From the NCBI GenBank assembly GCA_023395555.1, contig JAEWYQ010000004.1:62001-126000 (forward strand): a DNA stretch of 64,000 bases. The letters are read 5' to 3'. A model generated the notes under the pieces. The model had not been told where the DNA came from and made no database searches. It saw only the letters and a program-made list of their open reading frames with translations. The position numbers were made by a program, and so were the translations under genes. Source of the DNA: Bacillota bacterium (lineage in GTDB: Bacteria > Bacillota > Clostridia > Lachnospirales > Lachnospiraceae). The number at the start of each line of letters is the position of its first letter. The stretch's first letter is position 1. Below, piece after piece: positions 60,508-64,000 of this stretch.

Positions 60508-60924
60508 ATGTCCAAACAAAATAACGAATTTAAATTAACCGAAAGAGAAATTGATATCTTGAATATCCTATGGTCGGCCGGTAAGCCATTGGTAGCTTCT
60601 GATATACACAAACTGGACAATTCCATAAGTCTTAACACAATACAGGCTGTCTTAAGGAAATTATTAAGTAAAAAACTTATTGAGGTTGCAGAAATCGTTT
60701 ATAGTAGAACCGTTCTTTCACGCAGTTATCGACCCACCATAAGTTTTCATGACTTTTCAATGCAAGGGATTGTAAAGCAAATCAAAGATTTAGATAAAAG
60801 CATTTCCACACCTAGCATCGTTGCTACACTACTTGAATATGAGAAAAATGAAGAGGTTATTATAGAACAACTGGAAGAAATGCTGCAAGAGCGAAAGAAG
60901 CAGTTAAAAGATAGGAGGAATTAG
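60508..60924 (+). CDS. BlaI/MecI/CopY family repressor
   Basis: A 138-residue winged-helix repressor: FKLTEREIDILNILWSAGKP, then VASDIHKLDNSISLNTIQAV and LRKLLSKKLIEVAEIVYSRT are the HTH and wing, and the C-terminal helices dimerise. BlaI repressors are cut by a BlaR1-type membrane protease when a signal is seen. AATGGAGG precedes the ATG. The M56 peptidase gene follows after one base, so the two are a pair. Confidence 0.9.
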   Translation: MSKQNNEFKLTEREIDILNILWSAGKPLVASDIHKLDNSISLNTIQAVLRKLLSKKLIEVAEIVYSRTVLSRSYRPTISFHDFSMQGIVKQIKDLDKSISTPSIVATLLEYEKNEEVIIEQLEEMLQERKKQLKDRRN

Positions 60925-60925
60925 G

Positions 60926-62086
60926 TTGATCTTTTCATTCACTGCTTTATTATCAAATTTCTTTTTTAGTAGTTTACTAATATTTTTTATTTTATTTTTC
61001 TTAAGGAGCAGCCATCAAATTAGATTGGTTGGAGTTGGTACTATATTTTTCTGCATCATTATAATTATGTTACGATTACTTCTGCCTTTTGAATTTTCAT
61101 TTTCCACCAATATTTTGTCAAGGCATATACTTCCTGAGATTACTCAATTTGTTAAAAAACCAATTACTATATTCCAGAATTATCAGATTAGTCTTCTTTA
61201 TATTTTATATTCTGTATGGGGTATCGGTGTATTATTTAATTTATGTAAAGCAGTTTACTCTTACTGGCATTTTAAAAAAACGATTCTTAATTTCCCTGTT
61301 TTAGAGGACCAATCGATCAACAATATTTTACATAGCATCCTTAAAAAATACAACAAGCTCGTATCTCTTCGAATTATCCAGACAGATAAAATAACCACCC
61401 CAATAATATTTGGATTTTACAATCCATGTATTGTTGTGCCTAGCATATACCTTACGGAAAGGGAATGGAATTATATATTAAGCCATGAGATTGCCCATTA
61501 CTTTCATGGTCACTTATGGAATAAAGCCATTTTCCAATTCCTTCATGTCCTCTATTGGTGGAATCCGCTTGTTTATCTTTTGAAAAAGCAGATGGACAAG
61601 ACGCTTGAAATGCAGGTGGATCTTATCGTAACCAAGACAATGGACGAAAGTAGCCGAATTGAATATCTGGAATGTCTTCTGAAAATAGCAAAGAATTGTG
61701 TGTGTCAAGTAGATGAATTGGCAATGACATTCAGCAGTGAACAGAACTCCATCCTTGCACAAAGGTTTTATATGGTTTTAAATAATTACGAGTTAAAGAT
61801 AAAATCAAGAATAAGAAGTGTTCTTTTATTTGTCTTACCCACATTATTATTGGTGTTTTTTTCTTGTTTTTTTATTTTTGAGCCATATGCAATTACTCCC
61901 GAAGATGCAGCTGATACATTTGACTTAACCAGAAAAAATTCATATTTAGTTTCTAATTCGAATGGCGGCTATGATGTTTATCTAAACGATGAATATTTTG
62001 GTACCATTCATGATATTGACTCATTTATAGATTTACCCATATATCAAAATATCCAGGAGGTACCAAGAAATGAAAAAAATAGGTAA
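60926..62086 (+). CDS. M56 family (BlaR1-like) membrane metallopeptidase
   Basis: A 386-residue sensor protease: four to five membrane helices (about 5-28, 35-58, 88-112, 297-318), the zinc motif HEIAH at 187-191 (ILSHEIAHYFHGHLW), the third-ligand region LEMQVDLIV near 233 and an outside C-terminal domain of only about 65 residues, instead of the penicillin-binding sensor of true BlaR1. So it likely senses something other than beta-lactam, or interacts with a protein. TTG start at 60926, with AGGAGG upstream, overlapping none. The small secreted protein gene begins inside its last codons. Confidence 0.88.
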   Translation: MIFSFTALLSNFFFSSLLIFFILFFLRSSHQIRLVGVGTIFFCIIIIMLRLLLPFEFSFSTNILSRHILPEITQFVKKPITIFQNYQISLLYILYSVWGIGVLFNLCKAVYSYWHFKKTILNFPVLEDQSINNILHSILKKYNKLVSLRIIQTDKITTPIIFGFYNPCIVVPSIYLTEREWNYILSHEIAHYFHGHLWNKAIFQFLHVLYWWNPLVYLLKKQMDKTLEMQVDLIVTKTMDESSRIEYLECLLKIAKNCVCQVDELAMTFSSEQNSILAQRFYMVLNNYELKIKSRIRSVLLFVLPTLLLVFFSCFFIFEPYAITPEDAADTFDLTRKNSYLVSNSNGGYDVYLNDEYFGTIHDIDSFIDLPIYQNIQEVPRNEKNR

Positions 62087-62321
62087 GAAGTTTTCACCCC
62101 TCATCATCACATTATGTATTTACACAAGCCTACAGCCAACCAATGCCCTTGCTACAAGTACACTGAATGGATGCCTTGTATCAATCGAATCTACTGTTAG
62201 CGTAACACCTTACTCCGATATTATTGACTGGAGATACAAATCGGAAAATGGTAATATATATAAGCGGCTGTATAATTACTCCACGCAGGAATGGATCGGA
62301 GAATGGATACTTTGCCCTTAA
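62070..62321 (+). CDS. small secreted protein linked to the M56 peptidase
   Basis: An 83-residue protein with a Sec signal (MKKIGKKFSPLIITLCIYTS, likely cut after ALA at about residue 28) and a mature chain of about 55 residues: YSDIIDWRYKSENGNIYKRL, then YNYSTQEWIGEWILCP. The gene overlaps the M56 gene by 17 bases, and AGGAGG lies inside that gene ahead of the ATG, so the two are coupled. The aromatic-rich motif with W-R-Y-K-x-x-N-G looks like a compact beta-sheet. It could be a ligand, a target or a bacteriocin-like peptide. I do not recognise the family. Confidence 0.65.
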   Translation: MKKIGKKFSPLIITLCIYTSLQPTNALATSTLNGCLVSIESTVSVTPYSDIIDWRYKSENGNIYKRLYNYSTQEWIGEWILCP

Positions 62322-62349
62322 AGCGAAGCATTTGATTGCCAGATAAAAA

Positions 62350-62400
62350 GTCCTGCTGCCTTCCTGATTAAACCCGTCGGCAGTAGGACATATCTTTTTT
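62350..62400 (+). terminator. terminator of the BlaI/M56 operon
   Basis: GTCCTGCTGCC (62350-62360) pairs with GGCAGTAGGAC (62379-62389), one G-T, followed by ATATCTTTTTTCT. Confidence 0.85.
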
Positions 62401-62465
62401 CTATAAACCTCTTTTATCATAATAGAGTTCCCGGTACACCCATACATTTTTACAGATCGGTATCC

Positions 62466-63185
62466 TTAAAAATTAGTAATGATCAGAGAGAGACCGGATA
62501 AAATCAACAGTATGGTTACTCCCGTCTTAATTTTCTTCTCATCCAGCACCTTGGATAGCCCTATCCCTGTCAGCAATCCTAAAATCATCAGGGGCATCAG
62601 CAGCAGCGCACGCTTGCACACCTGTGCCGTCAGTATTCCGGTAATGCTGTACAGAATGATACGGAAGGTATTCTCCGCCAAAAAAACAATACATAGATTC
62701 CCCCGAAACTCCTTGCTGTTCTCCGTCTTCTGCCCCATATATGCGGCAAGCAGGGCCCCGATACCGAATAATCCGCAGAGCAGCCCCGACAGCAGACCAA
62801 TAATCAGCATAACAGAAGAGGCATATTTCTTCTTTCTGTTCTGCCTCTCCCTTAAAAACAGCTCCAGCCCGATGCCCGCTACCACAAAGCCAAATATTAT
62901 CTTAATCACCGTTACATTGCCGAACTTCAAGATAACCGCACCCGGCACACTCCCTGCAATTACAAGGGCCGTAAGCGGGAGCCAGATCTTCCAGTTTAAC
63001 GATTTCCTTTCTTTCCAGGCAACAATAATATTCGAAGGATAACCCACCAGCAGCTCGATGGGGGTAATGTTGATATTACTGGTTCCAAAGCTTAGCATTG
63101 TACTCAGCACCAGAGTATTGGCAAAACCGCACAACCCTTTGATCACATAGGCGCAGATAACTGCAAAGCCCGTCCATAACTCCAT
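62466..63185 (-). CDS. TauE/SafE family sulfite/anion permease
   Basis: A 239-residue membrane protein with about eight helices of the TauE/SafE family (anion exporters such as sulfite or sulfoacetate, or uptake of organic anions). Conserved polar parts: GTSNINITPIELLVGYPSNI near 32-50 and GLLCGLFGIGALLAAYM near 135. GGGGGACGAAG precedes the ATG at 63185. The gene lies 110 bases downstream of the GH35 gene, so it may be co-transcribed. Confidence 0.88.
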   Translation of the reverse strand: MELWTGFAVICAYVIKGLCGFANTLVLSTMLSFGTSNINITPIELLVGYPSNIIVAWKERKSLNWKIWLPLTALVIAGSVPGAVILKFGNVTVIKIIFGFVVAGIGLELFLRERQNRKKKYASSVMLIIGLLSGLLCGLFGIGALLAAYMGQKTENSKEFRGNLCIVFLAENTFRIILYSITGILTAQVCKRALLLMPLMILGLLTGIGLSKVLDEKKIKTGVTILLILSGLSLIITNF

Positions 63186-63295
63186 TGTCTTCGTCCCCCG
63201 TCTTCCGCTATGCAGCAGCCGTTTCTGCTGCCGCTTCTTCTGTCACTTCTTCTATCGTTTCTTCCATCCTCCGGCTTCTTCTTCCATCGGTCATT

Positions 63296-64000
63296 CTAAC
63301 CGATATCCGGTTCATCACGCAAGGTAAAGCGGTCGCGTACTTTACCCTCCGTCTCGAATATAATGATTTCATTCTCCCCCTGCCTTAAAAGAGGGGCAGG
63401 AATATATAAGCGTTTCTGGGGTCCGATCTCCCAAAAGCGGCCGATGTTGAAGCCATTCACAAAGATGCAGCCCTTCCCCCAGCCCTCGAAATCCAGGAAG
63501 GTATCCGCTGTCTCCTCCGCATGGAAGACCCCGCGGTAGAATGCCGGGGTATTCTCCTTATATTCCTTGCCAAAGTCCACTTTTTCTATATTATCCAGGG
63601 GCAGGGGATACTGCTTCCAGCCGTTGTGCATATGGCCGTTGATCTGCACACAGTGGTTGATTCCCTTCCTCTGCTGCTGCATCCTGGGACCAAAATTGAC
63701 ACGCCCCATATTCTCCACCAGAATATCAAGAGAAGCCCCTCTCTCAAATTGCAGATCCACTTCATGCTCTGCCAGCAGCTCCCTGTCATACAGGGTGAGT
63801 ACCGGCTTTTGGTCAATAAACAGATTCGCTCTGTCATTGGCTTCCCAAAGGCGGATTTTCTCTATGTTCTCTTCTGTATTCAGCGGGGAGCGGTACAGGA
63901 TATATCCATAGCTCTGGCCCAGCTGCTCCATACACTGGGTATAGGGACTTTCCGCCGCGGCGGAGATATCCTCCAGTACGGAAAATAAGCTCACCTTATC
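63296..64000 (-). CDS. GH35 beta-galactosidase, C-terminal part (runs off right edge)
   Basis: The last 234 residues of a GH35 beta-galactosidase. The N-terminal barrel lies beyond position 64000. Seen: GYILYRSPLNTEENIEKIRL, LFIDQKPVLTLYDRELLAEHEVDL-type strands, the jelly-roll start ILVENMGRVNFGPRM, and FEGWGKGCIFVNGFNIGRFW with GPQKRLYIPAPLLRQGENEI and VRDRFTLRDEPDIG at the end, all normal for the family's C-terminal domains. Catalytic glutamates are not in this part. It may take terminal galactose off oligosaccharides in the cytoplasm. Confidence 0.9.
   Translation of the reverse strand, partial: DKVSLFSVLEDISAAAESPYTQCMEQLGQSYGYILYRSPLNTEENIEKIRLWEANDRANLFIDQKPVLTLYDRELLAEHEVDLQFERGASLDILVENMGRVNFGPRMQQQRKGINHCVQINGHMHNGWKQYPLPLDNIEKVDFGKEYKENTPAFYRGVFHAEETADTFLDFEGWGKGCIFVNGFNIGRFWEIGPQKRLYIPAPLLRQGENEIIIFETEGKVRDRFTLRDEPDIG

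Noticed and set aside
63208..63267. 19-codon acidic frame (minus) between GH35 and TauE genes
   Set aside because: The GGAGG touches its ATG with no spacing, so it should not be translated well.
1..64000. CRISPR arrays, tRNA and rRNA genes
   Set aside because: Reading both strands I saw no regularly spaced repeats, tRNA cloverleaf arms or rRNA stretches.

Overview
The window looks like a piece of a low-to-mid GC Bacillota chromosome, most likely a gut anaerobe of the Lachnospiraceae (Clostridium cluster XIVa). The signs are strong purine-rich ribosome-binding sites, frequent TTG/GTG starts, a CUT1 sugar transporter of the LplA/LplB/YtcP type, a CD3324-family protein, BlaI/M56 regulators and carbohydrate enzymes typical of that group (GH112, GH105, GH172, GH35). 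The species assignment is inference. I found no rRNA, tRNA or CRISPR array.

Layout. 1-9 kb, minus strand: the start of ileS, a GNAT acetyltransferase overlapping a YcaQ/AlkZ-type DNA glycosylase, truA, a DUF3160 lipoprotein with a small anchored partner, a GH172 (DUF2961) hydrolase and a D-2-hydroxyacid dehydrogenase. 9-18 kb is mixed accessory DNA: a metallophosphoesterase, a CBS protein, a methyltransferase with a tandem GyrI-like protein, a YjdF-like membrane protein, a truncated MerR regulator, a Fic protein with its own HTH domain, a phage sigma-like gene remnant, a lipoprotein, a VapBC toxin-antitoxin pair, a small membrane protein and an AraC-GyrI regulator. 18.2-37.1 kb is the centrepiece, two divergent operons. 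Leftward (minus): ssnA, ygfK, hyuA, ridA, a TetR regulator, a UacT-like NCS2 permease, ygfJ, a fused selenium-type xanthine dehydrogenase and a sodium/solute symporter. Rightward (plus): ygeX, ygeY, ygeW and arcC. These are the gut-bacterial genes linked to anaerobic uric acid and purine use.

37-46 kb holds a truncated AAA ATPase next to the scar of a deleted sugar permease, a large histidine kinase with its OmpR-type response regulator, the two-gene NHEJ system ku-ligD and a sugar isomerase-like protein. 46-55 kb is a glycan locus: a GH112 phosphorylase with an odd repeated N-terminus, a GH105 unsaturated glycuronyl hydrolase, an AraC activator and a three-gene CUT1 ABC importer. 55-64 kb carries a MATE exporter, uppP, a CD3324-family protein, a BlaI/BlaR1-like module with two secreted proteins of unknown function, a TauE/SafE permease and the C-terminal part of a GH35 beta-galactosidase.

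How the parts fit. In the purine island the permease brings in urate or xanthine; the molybdenum hydroxylase, the flavin/Fe-S protein YgfK and the amidohydrolases SsnA and HyuA are expected to reduce and open the rings. YgeY and YgeX then lead through 2,3-diaminopropionate and 2-aminoacrylate to pyruvate and ammonia, with RidA clearing the reactive enamine, while YgeW and carbamate kinase recover ATP from carbamoyl groups. In the glycan locus the importer, GH105 and GH112 suggest intracellular breakdown of a rhamnogalacturonan-type or galactosyl-hexosamine oligosaccharide with phosphorolytic energy saving.
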